Below are positions 40,905 to 50,162 of a stretch of DNA of 64,000 nucleotides, piece by piece (the first letter of the stretch is position 1; the number at the start of each line of letters is the position of its first letter). The DNA comes from JAUVPB01 sp965223695 (GTDB lineage: Bacteria; Actinomycetota; Thermoleophilia; Gaiellales; Gaiellaceae): NCBI GenBank assembly GCA_965223695.1, contig CBDCXJ010000019.1:40800-104799 (forward strand). Direction: 5' to 3'. A program made the translations under genes and the position numbers. The notes below the pieces were generated by a model. It saw only the letters and a list, made by a program, of their open reading frames with translations, ran no database searches and was not told where the DNA came from.

Positions 40905-41741
40905 CTAGTCGAGCCCGTACAGCCGCCGCAGGTTTCCGCGCAGCAACATCTCCTTGACCTCGTCGTCGAGCCCGAGCGCGTTCACCTGACTAATCGCCTC
41001 TGAGAAGTCCAGACACGGGTAGTTCGTGCCGAACATGCACTTCTTGCGGCCTTCGCTGTCGTTGAGATACCCGAGGATCTCGGGCGCCCAGGTGCTCGGC
41101 GGGTGCGTGTCGCAGCCGATGTAGACGTTCTCGTTCTTCCAGGCGACGGCGACCATCTCGCGCTCCCACGGATAGCCGAGGTGGATTCCCACGATCTTCA
41201 GCTCCGGGAAGTCGACTGCGATCCGGTCGACGGCGGCCGGGAATCCAACGGTCGTGCGGGTCTTCTGGAACGCGAGCCCGACCTGGATCTGCAGCGGTAC
41301 GTCGAGCTCGACGCACTTGGCGTAGAAGGGATAGAACGCCGGGTCGTCGATCGGAACCTCGAGCCAGTGCGGGTAGGAGTGCGCGCCGATGAAGCCGAGC
41401 TCCTTCACCCCGTACTCGAGCTTGCGAACGCCTTCCATGATGTCCTCGGGATCGAGCCCGGCCATCCCGTACAGGCGATCACGATGTCCGCTGCACAACT
41501 CGGCGACCGTCTCGTATGCGACCTGCCAGGTGCCCGCGACCTGTGCGGGAAAGAGCGCTTTCTCGATCCCCGCAGCATCCATCCACCCGATCAGCTCGTC
41601 GGGCGAGAACGAACGATCCCAGACGCCGAGCTTCGAGAGCGAGTCGCGCACCTTCTCACGCGGCGGATCGACATAGGGCCCGGCCTTCACTTCATGAGTG
41701 AACGGCAGAACGCTTAGATCATCGGCGACGTAGGTGGTCAT
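40905..41741 (-). CDS. Amidohydrolase 2 family protein
   Basis: Start ATG 41741 has GAGGAG upstream; the longer frame to 41795 is Arg/Pro-rich non-coding. The 278-aa product has the TIM-barrel amidohydrolase pattern: FIGAHSYPHWLEVPIDD, LKIVGIHLGYPWEREMVAVA, VYIGCDTHPPSTWAP and KCMFGTNYPCLDFSEAISQV, where a late aspartate would be expected near GTNYP but is replaced by Asn-Tyr. The first HxH is not clear. It is probably a decarboxylase or lactonase relative. It follows an SDR on the same strand. Confidence 0.85.
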   Translation of the reverse strand: MTTYVADDLSVLPFTHEVKAGPYVDPPREKVRDSLSKLGVWDRSFSPDELIGWMDAAGIEKALFPAQVAGTWQVAYETVAELCSGHRDRLYGMAGLDPEDIMEGVRKLEYGVKELGFIGAHSYPHWLEVPIDDPAFYPFYAKCVELDVPLQIQVGLAFQKTRTTVGFPAAVDRIAVDFPELKIVGIHLGYPWEREMVAVAWKNENVYIGCDTHPPSTWAPEILGYLNDSEGRKKCMFGTNYPCLDFSEAISQVNALGLDDEVKEMLLRGNLRRLYGLD

Positions 41742-41822
41742 GGCGGACTCCTCGGTTGGCGCGGCGCGAGTGCGGCGGCGCGGGCGCGGCGGCACAGCGC
41801 AGCGCGGGCGCGCGCCGCGACT

Positions 41823-42731
41823 CTAGTCCGGTACGTTCGTCGGCCAGGGATCGAGCGTCTCGTGCTCGGGCCCCATGCCTGGCACAGGCGTCGGGTTGAC
41901 GCCCGGCAGCAGCGTGTGCCCGGCATCGACCGGGATCGCGGCTCCCGTGATGTGCAGCGCGTCATCCGAGACGAGCCACGACACGGTGTCCGCGACTGCG
42001 GACTCGGGCAGTGCTCCCCGGCCGCGCAGTATGTGCCACGCTCGGGTGGCGTCGAGCCACTCCTCGCGGGTTGCACCCGACTTGCCGACCACGCGGTTCC
42101 AGCTGGCCTGGTGGTCGTTGATCGGCGCGTCCATCACGGTCGGCATGACCGCGTTCGCGCGGACGCCGTAGGGCCCGAACTCGAGCGCGGTCGACTTCAT
42201 CAGCCCGAGCAGGCCGTGCTTCGCCGACACGTAGTGCGAATAGTTGAAGCCGCCCTCGACGCCGTTGATCGAGGAGTTGAAGACGATCGCGCCAACCTTG
42301 CGCTCGCGGAAGTGCCCGGCCGCCGCTTTCACCGTTCGCCATGCGCCGGTCAGGTTGATGTCGATCAACGTCTTCCACTCGTCCTCGGGAATCTCCCAGA
42401 GCGGCTTGTAGTCGACCACTCCGGCGTTCGCGACGAGCACGTCGAGCCTGCCGAGCTCCTCGATCGTCGACGCAACTGCCCTGTCAAGTGCCGATTGATC
42501 GCGGACGTCGGCGTTGAACGCGAGGCACCGCCGACCCGCAGCCTCGACCCGTGCGATCGTCTCGGCCGCGTCGGCGTCGCTCGCAAGCGAGTACTCGAGC
42601 GCATCGATGTCGCGCCCAATGTCGCCGATCGCGATGTCTGCGCCATCGGCGGCGAGCCTCTCTGCGATCGCGCGGCCCTGGCCGCGGGCTCCGCCCGTAA
42701 TGAATGCGACACGATCGTCAAGTCGTCCCAT
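41823..42731 (-). CDS. Short-chain dehydrogenase, mycofactocin-coupled type
   Basis: Start ATG 42731 gives 302 aa. The NAD site is VAFITGGARGQGRAIAERLA followed by the long insert GDIGRDIDALEYSLASD that is typical of mycofactocin-dependent SDRs. Also present are VLVANAGVVDYKPLWEIPED, the catalytic VFNSSINGVEG and YVSAK, and VDAGHTLLPG. These enzymes hold NAD tightly and pass electrons to the redox peptide mycofactocin instead of exchanging it. No mft genes are in the window. Substrate likely an alcohol; it pairs with the amidohydrolase downstream. Confidence 0.85.
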   Translation of the reverse strand: MGRLDDRVAFITGGARGQGRAIAERLAADGADIAIGDIGRDIDALEYSLASDADAAETIARVEAAGRRCLAFNADVRDQSALDRAVASTIEELGRLDVLVANAGVVDYKPLWEIPEDEWKTLIDINLTGAWRTVKAAAGHFRERKVGAIVFNSSINGVEGGFNYSHYVSAKHGLLGLMKSTALEFGPYGVRANAVMPTVMDAPINDHQASWNRVVGKSGATREEWLDATRAWHILRGRGALPESAVADTVSWLVSDDALHITGAAIPVDAGHTLLPGVNPTPVPGMGPEHETLDPWPTNVPD

Positions 42732-42741
42732 CGGCGTCCCC

Positions 42742-43650
42742 TCAGCGGCGCTTCGGCGTGACCAGGACCTTGGTGGCGGTGAGGGCGGCCTTGCGGCCAA
42801 GCGCCATGTCGAGCGTCGGCTCCATCGGCGCCGTCCAGATCACCACGCGCTGGTTCGGCTTGGCAACCGCCAGCGTCGCGGGCGTCCTTTTGCGGCCTTT
42901 CTTCTTCAGCAGCACGGTGTCGGAGGTGATCGTCGCGAAGATCTTCCGATCGACCCTGTACTTCGAGCCGTCGCTGCCGCGCAAGAAGCTCGCTCGCAGC
43001 ACGAGAAAGGTTCCCTGTTCCGTCTTCTTCGCACGGACGACCGTCCCGTTGATCCGGAAGCCGACACCCGCGGGGCCGACGTCCTTGACCACCGGGTAGA
43101 TCAGCTGCTTGGCGCGCTTCAGCCATTTGTAGGGGGAGACTGAGTAGCCACGCTGCTGCTGCAGCTCGAAGTGCACGTGTGGCGAGCCTCCGTTGGCGTC
43201 ACCCGAGTCGCCGTTGTAGCCGAGCAGCTCGCCCGCCTCGACTCGCTGGCCCGTCTCGAGCGTCGGCGCATAGGCGATGCCCTGGACGCAGCCGCCCCTG
43301 TTGTCGTTCCTATCGGTCAGGTCGTTGTTCAGGTGGATGTAGGCGTAGCGCGTCCCGCTGTCGCCGTCGAGCCAGAGCATGCAGCCGGCGCGATACGACG
43401 ACGTCCAGAGCTTGACCGTGCCCGACTCGACCGCCACGACGGGCGAGCGCCAGGGGCCAATCAGATCGTTGCCGAGATGTGACCCCTGTTGGCGAGCAGC
43501 ACCGAAATCGTTGGTGAAGTGCGTCGCCCCGACCATGGGGAAGATGAGCTTCCGCGGCGTGCCCTTCGACAAACCGAAAGAAGGAGCGGCTAGAGCCAGG
43601 GCGAGCATGGCGGCGAGAACGGTGATCCCTGTGCTGCGGGAACGAAGCAT
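42742..43650 (-). CDS. Secreted M23-family peptidase-like protein
   Basis: A signal peptide (TGITVLAAMLALALAAPSFG) leads into an M23/LytM domain: GSHLGNDLIGPWRSPVVAVE (HxxxD zinc ligands), TRYAYIHLNNDL and SPHVHFELQQQ (HxH). The C-terminal 110 residues are a basic beta-rich extension ending in KVLVTPKRR. The metal ligands look complete, so it may cut peptidoglycan cross-links; some homologues are non-catalytic activators. It is 11 bases upstream of the SDR on the same strand and divergent from the GH26-like gene. Confidence 0.88.
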   Translation of the reverse strand: MLRSRSTGITVLAAMLALALAAPSFGLSKGTPRKLIFPMVGATHFTNDFGAARQQGSHLGNDLIGPWRSPVVAVESGTVKLWTSSYRAGCMLWLDGDSGTRYAYIHLNNDLTDRNDNRGGCVQGIAYAPTLETGQRVEAGELLGYNGDSGDANGGSPHVHFELQQQRGYSVSPYKWLKRAKQLIYPVVKDVGPAGVGFRINGTVVRAKKTEQGTFLVLRASFLRGSDGSKYRVDRKIFATITSDTVLLKKKGRKRTPATLAVAKPNQRVVIWTAPMEPTLDMALGRKAALTATKVLVTPKRR

Positions 43651-43805
43651 TGGCAGGGCGTTACCCAGGGCTCGACCGTACCAAAGGGGAAGGCCGATCG
43701 CGACGCCTGGCGAGGCACCTCGGCGCGCCGCGACGGCCCCGCGCCCGCAGAACGTCCCTCGTTCGAGGGTGAGCGGAACGCTTGAGCCGCAACTACTCTC
43801 AGGTG

Positions 43806-44645
43806 ATGTGGCCCCGCGCGACTCTGCTCGCGGCGCTTGCGCTCGCCAGTCTCGCCGTTAGCGTCGGCGCCGCCTCCGCGGCGCCGGGCGTCGGCGTCTA
43901 CCGCGGCGAGGGTCGATCTGATCGCGTCGACCGATTCCAGCAATGGCTCGGGGCCGATGTCACGTACGCGGTCGATTTCCTGAAGAACGTCGGCTGGACA
44001 CCGCGTGGCGCGATGGTCGGCCCGTGGAAGCGGAGTACGTACACGCTGAGCCTGTCGGTTCCGCTCGAGCCGCATTCCTCGAAGGATTGGAAGGCACTCG
44101 CGCGTCGCTTGAAGCCCGGCACGCTGGTACGGCTCGGTTGGGAGATGAACGGAACCTGGTTCCCCTGGTCGGGCGACCCGCCCGCGTTCGTGCGCGGCTG
44201 GCGTCGAGCGGTGACGTTCATGCGCCAGGCGAATCGTCGCCTGCTGTTCGAGTGGTCGCCTATCGCCGGCACCGGTGATCCCGAGCCCTACTACCCGGGC
44301 GACAGGTTCGTGGACGTGATCGGGCTCGATGTCTACAACACGCAGAGCTGGAAGAGCTTGCGCAAGCATCCGCGAGGCACGACCTGGCACGTGAAGTTCG
44401 CGCGCAAGCACAAGAAGCCGATCAGCTTTCCCGAGTGGGGCCTCGTCATGCCCGACAACGGGGGCTCGGGCGACAACCCCGACTTCGTGCGCAGGCTGAT
44501 CCGATGGGCCAACAAGCACAACGCGCTTTACCAGGCGTATTTCCAGTTCGACGCCGATGGAGGGCTAGGAAGGCACGAGCTCTTGCACTACCCCAAGAGC
44601 GAGCGCCTCTACAAGAAGATGCTGCGGCGACTGTCCTCGTCGTAG
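43806..44645 (+). CDS. Secreted GH26-like glycoside hydrolase
   Basis: ATG 43806 begins a signal peptide (RATLLAALALASLAVSVGAA); a TTG at 43782 is an alternative. The 279-aa product has GH26-type blocks: LVRLGWEMNGTWFPWSGDPP (acid/base Glu), LLFEWSPIAGTGDPEPYYPG, DVIGLDVYN and KPISFPEWGLVMPDNGG (nucleophile Glu). GH26 members are beta-mannanases and related glucanases. It lacks carbohydrate-binding domains. It may trim an extracellular mannan-type polysaccharide. Confidence 0.82.
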   Translation: MWPRATLLAALALASLAVSVGAASAAPGVGVYRGEGRSDRVDRFQQWLGADVTYAVDFLKNVGWTPRGAMVGPWKRSTYTLSLSVPLEPHSSKDWKALARRLKPGTLVRLGWEMNGTWFPWSGDPPAFVRGWRRAVTFMRQANRRLLFEWSPIAGTGDPEPYYPGDRFVDVIGLDVYNTQSWKSLRKHPRGTTWHVKFARKHKKPISFPEWGLVMPDNGGSGDNPDFVRRLIRWANKHNALYQAYFQFDADGGLGRHELLHYPKSERLYKKMLRRLSSS

Positions 44646-44960
44646 CCTCTCTCGAGGCCGCTGCGACGCTGAAGCCGCGGCGGGTGGCGCCTGCGGCCGC
44701 GCCGGGATCGCACAGCCGCAGGGAGTCGCCGCCGCTTACCGCCTGGCGTCGATCGCTTCGACTCTACGGCCTCTCATGGTGCCTTCCTCCCCCACGCGCC
44801 GTATGTCATGTCATCCAGTGTGGCGGGTTCTTCGGGCTCGCCGCAAACGTGAACCGGTCTGTCAGTTGCGCGGGCTCCCCGCCGTCGTCAACGGGTGGCG
44901 GTGGAGCTGGCGGCGGGAGCGCTTCGACCGGTCGTGGAGCAGGCGGTGTGACGGGCTTGG
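44646..44960. other. Intergenic region, no gene seen
   Basis: These 315 bases lie between two convergent genes. Open frames here lack ribosome sites and read as shadows of GC-rich DNA. I see no clear hairpin with a U-tract. Confidence 0.6.
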
Positions 44961-45590
44961 CTACTTCTTCTTCGCCTTGCCCTTGCCCTTTGCCTTGCCC
45001 TTGCCCTTTGCCTTGGCGTTGCTCTTGCCTTTCGCCGCCCCGCTGGACGGCTTTGCCTTTGCCTTCGCCTCTTGGCCAGCGCTGCTGGCGGGCACGGCGA
45101 GTGGTGGACTGAGTCGCCGCGCGGCCAGCGCGGCCAGCGCGGACGGCGCCGGCGGCGGGGCTGGCGCGAGCGCGATCTCCGCGCTGGCCTCTTCCTCGCC
45201 CTCTGATTCATCTTGCGTCGCGGGGTCGGGCTCGCCGGGCGTCGTAGTACCGCCCGTGAGCGAGACCGGCTCAGGCGATTCTGGGCGTGCCGGCTCGGGC
45301 GGCGCTGTCCTGATCTGCACTGAGCTCTCGACGTCCGCCGGCTCGGGCGGGGGCGCCGCTCGGTCTACGGCGGCGCTCTGCTGAGCGGTTGCCGCCGCAG
45401 GCCGTTCGGCGCCCGCCGCGGACACGGCTGCGCTCGGCTCCGCCCCCGCAGCCGACACGCCCGTCGCGACAGACTTGTTGTAGCTCGGGGGCGCACGATC
45501 GTTGAGCACGATCGAGACGACACTGGCGGCGCCGGCAACGATGAGGATCCCGACGACGATCAGGATGAGATCAGGCCTACGCCTGCTCAT
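44961..45590 (-). CDS. Membrane-anchored low-complexity protein with Lys/Ala/Gly tail
   Basis: Residues 9-30 form one membrane helix (LILIVVGILIVAGAASVVSI) after MSRRRPD, with the rest outside by the positive-inside rule. Residues 45-175 are Pro/Ala/Glu-rich and disordered. The last 35 are highly basic and repetitive (KAKGKGKAKGKGKAKKK). The tail could bind anionic cell-wall polymer, lipid or DNA; this is inference. No recognised domain. The repeated tail at DNA level invites slippage. Confidence 0.65.
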   Translation of the reverse strand: MSRRRPDLILIVVGILIVAGAASVVSIVLNDRAPPSYNKSVATGVSAAGAEPSAAVSAAGAERPAAATAQQSAAVDRAAPPPEPADVESSVQIRTAPPEPARPESPEPVSLTGGTTTPGEPDPATQDESEGEEEASAEIALAPAPPPAPSALAALAARRLSPPLAVPASSAGQEAKAKAKPSSGAAKGKSNAKAKGKGKAKGKGKAKKK

Positions 45591-45816
45591 GTGCCGCGGA
45601 ACGCTGCAGCGCCGAGTTTTACGTCCCCTCCTCCCCGTCCGGGAGCACGGCCGCGGCCCTCCCAGGGCGTCGACCTATGCCATGCACGAGCAGACTACTA
45701 CGCTCATGTGCGCGATGGACGTGGCGACTTCATCGACCTCGGCGAGCTCAAGGGCATGCGCCACGGGCCGCGGCGCGCAGGCTCGCTGACGCGCCGAGCA
45801 CCTACGCTGCCGGCCG

Positions 45817-47631
45817 ATGGCCGAGAGCGAGATCATCGCCCTGAGCCTGATCCTCGTCGCGGGCATCGCGGCGCAGCTCGTCTCGTGGTGGTTGCGGCTG
45901 CCGAGCATCCTGCTCCTGCTTGTCGCGGGCCTCATCGTTGGGCCCGTCTCGGGCGTCGTCGAGCCGGACACGCTGCTTGGCGAGGCGCTCCTGCCGTTCG
46001 TGTCGCTCTCTGTCGCGCTGATCCTGTTCGAGGGCGGCCTGAGCCTTCGCTTCGAAGAGATTCGCCGCCGAGGCGCGGTGCTGCGCAACCTGCTGACGAT
46101 CGGCGTCGCTGTCACGGGGCTGCTCGGCGCCGTGAGCGCCCACTACGTGCTGGACATCGGCTGGGAAACGGCCGCCGTGCTCGGCGCGATCGTGACCGTT
46201 ACCGGGCCGACGGTGATCGGGCCCATGCTCCGTCACATTCGCCCGTCGGGGCCGATCGCGGCGACGCTCCGCGCCGAAGGGATCCTCGTCGACCCGCTGG
46301 GCGCGCTCCTCGCCGTGCTCGTCTTCCAAGTGATCCTCGCCACCTCGGCAGAGGAAGCGACAGGCGCCGTGGTGGCCGCGCTACTGAAGACCGCACTTGC
46401 CAGCAGCGCGATCGGGCTCACCGTTGCCGCGCTGCTCGTTTGGCTGCTCCGCCGCTACCTCATTCCCGACCATTTGCACAATGTCGTGGCGATCGCGTTC
46501 GTGATCGGCGCGTTTCTGGCGGCCGACGCGGTGCAGGAGGAATCTGGCCTGCTCGCCGCGACGGTCATGGGCATGGCGATGGCCAACCAGCGCTTCGTGC
46601 CTGTCGTCGAGATCCTCGAGTTCAAGGAGACGATCCGCGTCCTGCTCATATCGGCGCTGTTCGTCGTGATCGGCGCGCGCGTCGACCTCGATGCGGTCGG
46701 CGACATCGGCGCGCGCGGGGTGCTGCTGATCGTGGTGCTCGTACTGGCGATCCGCCCGCTCGCGGTGCTGGCCTCGACGCTCGGCACCTCGGCGAGTTGG
46801 CGCGAGCGGGCGTTACTCGCGTCCATCGCGCCGCGAGGGATCGTCGCTGCCTCGGTGGCTGCGATCTTTGCGCTGCGACTCGAGGAGTTCGTCTCGGATG
46901 CGGCGGTTCTTGTGCCGGTGACGTTCCTGATCGTCGTCGGGACGATCGCGGTCTACGGCGTGATCGCCGGGCCGATCGCCCGTTCGCTCCGGCTCGCCGA
47001 GGCCAACCCCCGTGGTGTGCTGATCGCGGGCGCGAACCGCGTTGCGCGCGCCGTAGCGGCCGCACTCGAGAAATACGACTTCAAGGTGACGCTCGTCGAC
47101 ACCGATCCCGAGCGCTGTTTCCGCGCTCGCCTCGACGGCCACAACGTGGTGCTCGGCAACGTGCTCGCCGACCGGGTGCATCACAGCCTCGAGGTCGGCG
47201 AGCTCGGCATGCTGCTCGCGCTGACGCCGAACGACGAGGTCAACGTCCTGGCAACGCACCACTACGGGCGCTCGCTCGGCCGGCGCAACGTCTACCAGGT
47301 TGCCCCATCGGAAGCGACGCAGGGGGCTCGCGGCTCGCTGCCCTTCCATCTGACCGCGCGCGTCCTGTTCGGGCCGGAGCTCACGTATCGGGAAGTCAGG
47401 CAACGTCTCGAGTCGGGCGAGGTGATCCGAGGCACGCGGCTCACGGAGGAGTTCGACTGGGAGGCGTACCAGGAGCGCCACGCGCACACGGCCCAGCCGC
47501 TCTTCGTCGTCACCAATGAGGGCCGGCTCGCCGCGTTCACGGACACGTCCCAGCCGACGCCAGGGAGCGGTGACACGATCATCGCGCTTGTTTCGGCAAC
47601 ACGGCGTGCTGACGACGTGCTCAAGGACTAG
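45817..47631 (+). CDS. CPA1-type Na+/H+ antiporter with RCK_N domain
   Basis: This 604-aa protein has about 12 membrane helices, including VSLSVALILFEGGLSLRFEE, TVTGPTVIGPMLRH and LRAEGILVDPLGALLAVLVF (the ND-type cation site, EGILVD) and ASIAPRGIVAASVAAIFALR. From about residue 405 a cytoplasmic Rossmann domain follows (RGVLIAGANRVARAVAAALE), the RCK/TrkA-N fold that binds nucleotides. It exchanges Na+ or K+ for protons under nucleotide control. Single gene, start ATG after a 226-bp gap. Confidence 0.9.
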   Translation: MAESEIIALSLILVAGIAAQLVSWWLRLPSILLLLVAGLIVGPVSGVVEPDTLLGEALLPFVSLSVALILFEGGLSLRFEEIRRRGAVLRNLLTIGVAVTGLLGAVSAHYVLDIGWETAAVLGAIVTVTGPTVIGPMLRHIRPSGPIAATLRAEGILVDPLGALLAVLVFQVILATSAEEATGAVVAALLKTALASSAIGLTVAALLVWLLRRYLIPDHLHNVVAIAFVIGAFLAADAVQEESGLLAATVMGMAMANQRFVPVVEILEFKETIRVLLISALFVVIGARVDLDAVGDIGARGVLLIVVLVLAIRPLAVLASTLGTSASWRERALLASIAPRGIVAASVAAIFALRLEEFVSDAAVLVPVTFLIVVGTIAVYGVIAGPIARSLRLAEANPRGVLIAGANRVARAVAAALEKYDFKVTLVDTDPERCFRARLDGHNVVLGNVLADRVHHSLEVGELGMLLALTPNDEVNVLATHHYGRSLGRRNVYQVAPSEATQGARGSLPFHLTARVLFGPELTYREVRQRLESGEVIRGTRLTEEFDWEAYQERHAHTAQPLFVVTNEGRLAAFTDTSQPTPGSGDTIIALVSATRRADDVLKD

Positions 47632-47667
47632 CCGCGTTTCGCCGAGGTAGGGGGTGAGATTGCCGGG

Positions 47668-49164
47668 TCACCGGTTTGTAACTCCGGGACGGCCCCAGGG
47701 CAGAGCGCCTTCGTCCCCGGCGCTCTGCCCGCGGGGCCGACTGCGTCGTCCGATGAGCACGGCCGCTGCAGAGGCGAGAAGCGCCGCGAGCGCACTCATC
47801 GCGAACACGCCGGTCAGCGCGCTGCCGCGCGGCACGTCGGTCGCCGGGAACGTAACCGAGGCCAGGAGCGCCGCGGCCACCTGACCGCCGATCACAGACC
47901 CGATCACGCGCACGGTCGCATTCATGCCGACCGCAACCGCCGTCTCGGTCTCGCGAACCGCGTTGGTGATCAGCAGCGGTGAGAGCGACAGGACGACGCC
48001 CATCCCGAGGCCCCAGGGGACCATGGTGAGCGCCAGCTGCCATTCGGCCGCGTGCCAGACAGCCATCGCTGCGAGGCCGAGCGCCATCACGACCATCCCG
48101 ACGCTGAAGAGCACGGCCGGTCGAACACGACGCAGGAGCGGACCGACGCTGAGGCCAGCGACGAATATCGACACCGATGCCGGAACGATCAGCAGCCCGG
48201 TCAGGGTCGAGCTGCCGTCGAAGCCATAGTCGACAAGGCGCGCGACATCGTCGCTGAGCCCTCGCGGCGCCTGGACGAGGACCGGAACGATGATGAACGT
48301 CGAGAACATCGCGAACCCGCCGACGAGCGTCGCGACGTTCGTGAGGAGCACCGTGCGGCCCGTGAGCATGCGTACGTCGACCAGCGGGACGGGCACGCGT
48401 CGCTCGACCGCGACCCAGACTGCGAGGAGGAGCACTGCACCCGCGAACAGCGCGAGCGTCGCGGGCGCGGCCCAGCCCAGGTCGGGGCCCTGGGTCAGAG
48501 CGAGCATGAGCGCTGTGAGCCCAGACATCAGGAGAAGCGCGCCCGGAATGTCGAGTCGCGTCTCGACAGCGGCCAGTCTGTCGCGGACGGCGGCCCGAAC
48601 GGCGGCGGCGGCGAGCCCGCCAATGATCGCGCCGATCGCGAACAGCCACGGCCAGCTGAGGTGGTCGATGATGACGCCGCCGAGCAGCAGGCCGGTTCCG
48701 CTCGCGACCGCGCTCGAGGAGATCATCACTCCCATCGCGAATCCGACCCTTCGCGCTGGGAGCAGCTCCTTCGCAAGCGCGAAGGCCAGTGGGAGCGCCG
48801 CGCCGCTGGCGCCCTGAACGGCGCGGAACGCGATCAGCGACGCGATGTCCCAGGCGAACGTCGCCCCGATCGCGCCGACGATGAAGACGCCGAGGCTGAC
48901 GAGCAGGAGCTTCGCCTGGCCGTGCTGGTCGCCGAGCCGCGAGAGGAGCGGCGTCGTGACAGCGGCGACGACGAGGAAGATCGTGACCGTCCACGCTGTC
49001 CATGCGGTCGTCGAGCCGAGCTCGCGCTGCAGCGTCGGCAGCGCTGGCACAACGGCGCCCTGCATGAGCGAGAAGGGCATGGTCGCGGCCGCCAACGCGG
49101 CGAGGATGAGGCGAGGGCGCCCGGCACGCCCTGCGCGCCGCGAGGTGGGTACGGCGGCGGCCAT
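47668..49164 (-). CDS. MFS multidrug exporter, DHA2-like (14 TM)
   Basis: Start ATG 49164 is chosen because the longer frame is antisense of the divergent gene. The 498-aa product has 14 hydrophobic segments. Motif A is LLSRLGDQHGQAKLLLVSLG and the C-type motif is ASGTGLLLGGVIIDHLSWPW. DHA2 antiporters expel drugs or lipids using the proton gradient. It is divergent from the SMP-30 gene across only 58 bases, so promoters overlap. No TetR regulator is adjacent. Confidence 0.88.
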   Translation of the reverse strand: MAAAVPTSRRAGRAGRPRLILAALAAATMPFSLMQGAVVPALPTLQRELGSTTAWTAWTVTIFLVVAAVTTPLLSRLGDQHGQAKLLLVSLGVFIVGAIGATFAWDIASLIAFRAVQGASGAALPLAFALAKELLPARRVGFAMGVMISSSAVASGTGLLLGGVIIDHLSWPWLFAIGAIIGGLAAAAVRAAVRDRLAAVETRLDIPGALLLMSGLTALMLALTQGPDLGWAAPATLALFAGAVLLLAVWVAVERRVPVPLVDVRMLTGRTVLLTNVATLVGGFAMFSTFIIVPVLVQAPRGLSDDVARLVDYGFDGSSTLTGLLIVPASVSIFVAGLSVGPLLRRVRPAVLFSVGMVVMALGLAAMAVWHAAEWQLALTMVPWGLGMGVVLSLSPLLITNAVRETETAVAVGMNATVRVIGSVIGGQVAAALLASVTFPATDVPRGSALTGVFAMSALAALLASAAAVLIGRRSRPRGQSAGDEGALPWGRPGVTNR

Positions 49165-49222
49165 CGGCGCGGCCAAGCGTAGACGCCGGACGATTGGCCC
49201 AAGAGCCTCTAACCTGCGGCCG

Positions 49223-50098
49223 GTGAACGTCGAGCGACTCGCCGATGGCCTGGTGGCTCCCGAGGGGCCGGCGGTGCTCGACGACGGCTCCGTCGCCTTC
49301 ACCGAGGTGAACGCCAGCCGTATCTCGGTCTGGGAGCCGGGCGGACAGGTCCGGGTTCTCGCTGAGACGGGCGGCGGCCCGAACGCGTGCTGCCTCGGCT
49401 CGGACGGTGCGCTCTACGTCGCGCAAAACCGCGGCATCGTCGGGACGTGGCGGGCGGACAAGGTGCAGCCGGGTTGCATTCAGCGTGTGACCCCGGACGG
49501 GCGCGTAGAGATCCTCGTGACCGAGGTCGACGGGGTCGAGCTTCGCCAGCCGAACGACCTCGCGTTCGGGCCCGACGGGCGACTTTACTTCACGGATCCC
49601 GGTTTCTTCGATCTCGAGGAGCGGCCTGATCCGGGGCACGTCTTCTCGATCGGCCCTGACGGCTCTGGCGAGGTGATCGCCGAACTCGACGCGACCTACC
49701 CGAACGGCATCGTCGTCGAACCGGACGGATCGATCGTTTGGGCCGAGTCCTATCCGCGTCGGCTCGTGCGCCTGCGGCCGGGCGGTGAGCGCGAGGAGCT
49801 TCCCGCGTTCACCCGCGACAACTCCATCCCGGATGGTCTCGCCATCGGCGGCGACGGGACGCTCTACGTCGCGTCACTGTTCGCAGGCGGCCTCGAGATC
49901 GTCGCGCCAGACGGAAGCGGGCGCGGGACGCTCGAGGTCGGTGCGGTCAACTCCAACTGCACCTTCGGCGGGCGCTGGCTGTACATCACGGACTTCGGCG
50001 GGAACCCAATGGAAAAGAGCGGCGCGCCGATTGGCACGCTTTGGCGCGTCGAGCTCGAGGCAGAGGGCCTCGCGCCGTACAGAGGTCAGCTCTCGTAG
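49223..50098 (+). CDS. SMP-30/gluconolactonase family protein
   Basis: Start GTG 49223 gives 291 aa; longer frames are shadows of the MFS gene. The six-bladed propeller keeps the metal ligands: Glu in VAPEGPAVLDDG, Asn in LRQPNDLAFGPDGRLYFTD and Asp in NSIPDGLAIGGDGTLYVASL. It should hydrolyse sugar or other lactones with a divalent metal. It lies apart from sugar genes, so substrate is open. Confidence 0.88.
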   Translation: MNVERLADGLVAPEGPAVLDDGSVAFTEVNASRISVWEPGGQVRVLAETGGGPNACCLGSDGALYVAQNRGIVGTWRADKVQPGCIQRVTPDGRVEILVTEVDGVELRQPNDLAFGPDGRLYFTDPGFFDLEERPDPGHVFSIGPDGSGEVIAELDATYPNGIVVEPDGSIVWAESYPRRLVRLRPGGEREELPAFTRDNSIPDGLAIGGDGTLYVASLFAGGLEIVAPDGSGRGTLEVGAVNSNCTFGGRWLYITDFGGNPMEKSGAPIGTLWRVELEAEGLAPYRGQLS

Positions 50099-50162
50099 GT
50101 TCCGCCCGACCGGCGCGGTCCGACGTACCCGCCGACGCACCCGTGTACGCCGTGTACGGGTA

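Noticed and set aside
45591..47519. 642-codon plus-strand frame
   Set aside because: Arg/Pro-rich alternate-frame reading of the CPA1 antiporter, which has recognisable motifs and helices.
47621..49639. 672-codon minus-strand frame
   Set aside because: Shadow of the MFS exporter and SMP-30 genes; no domain.
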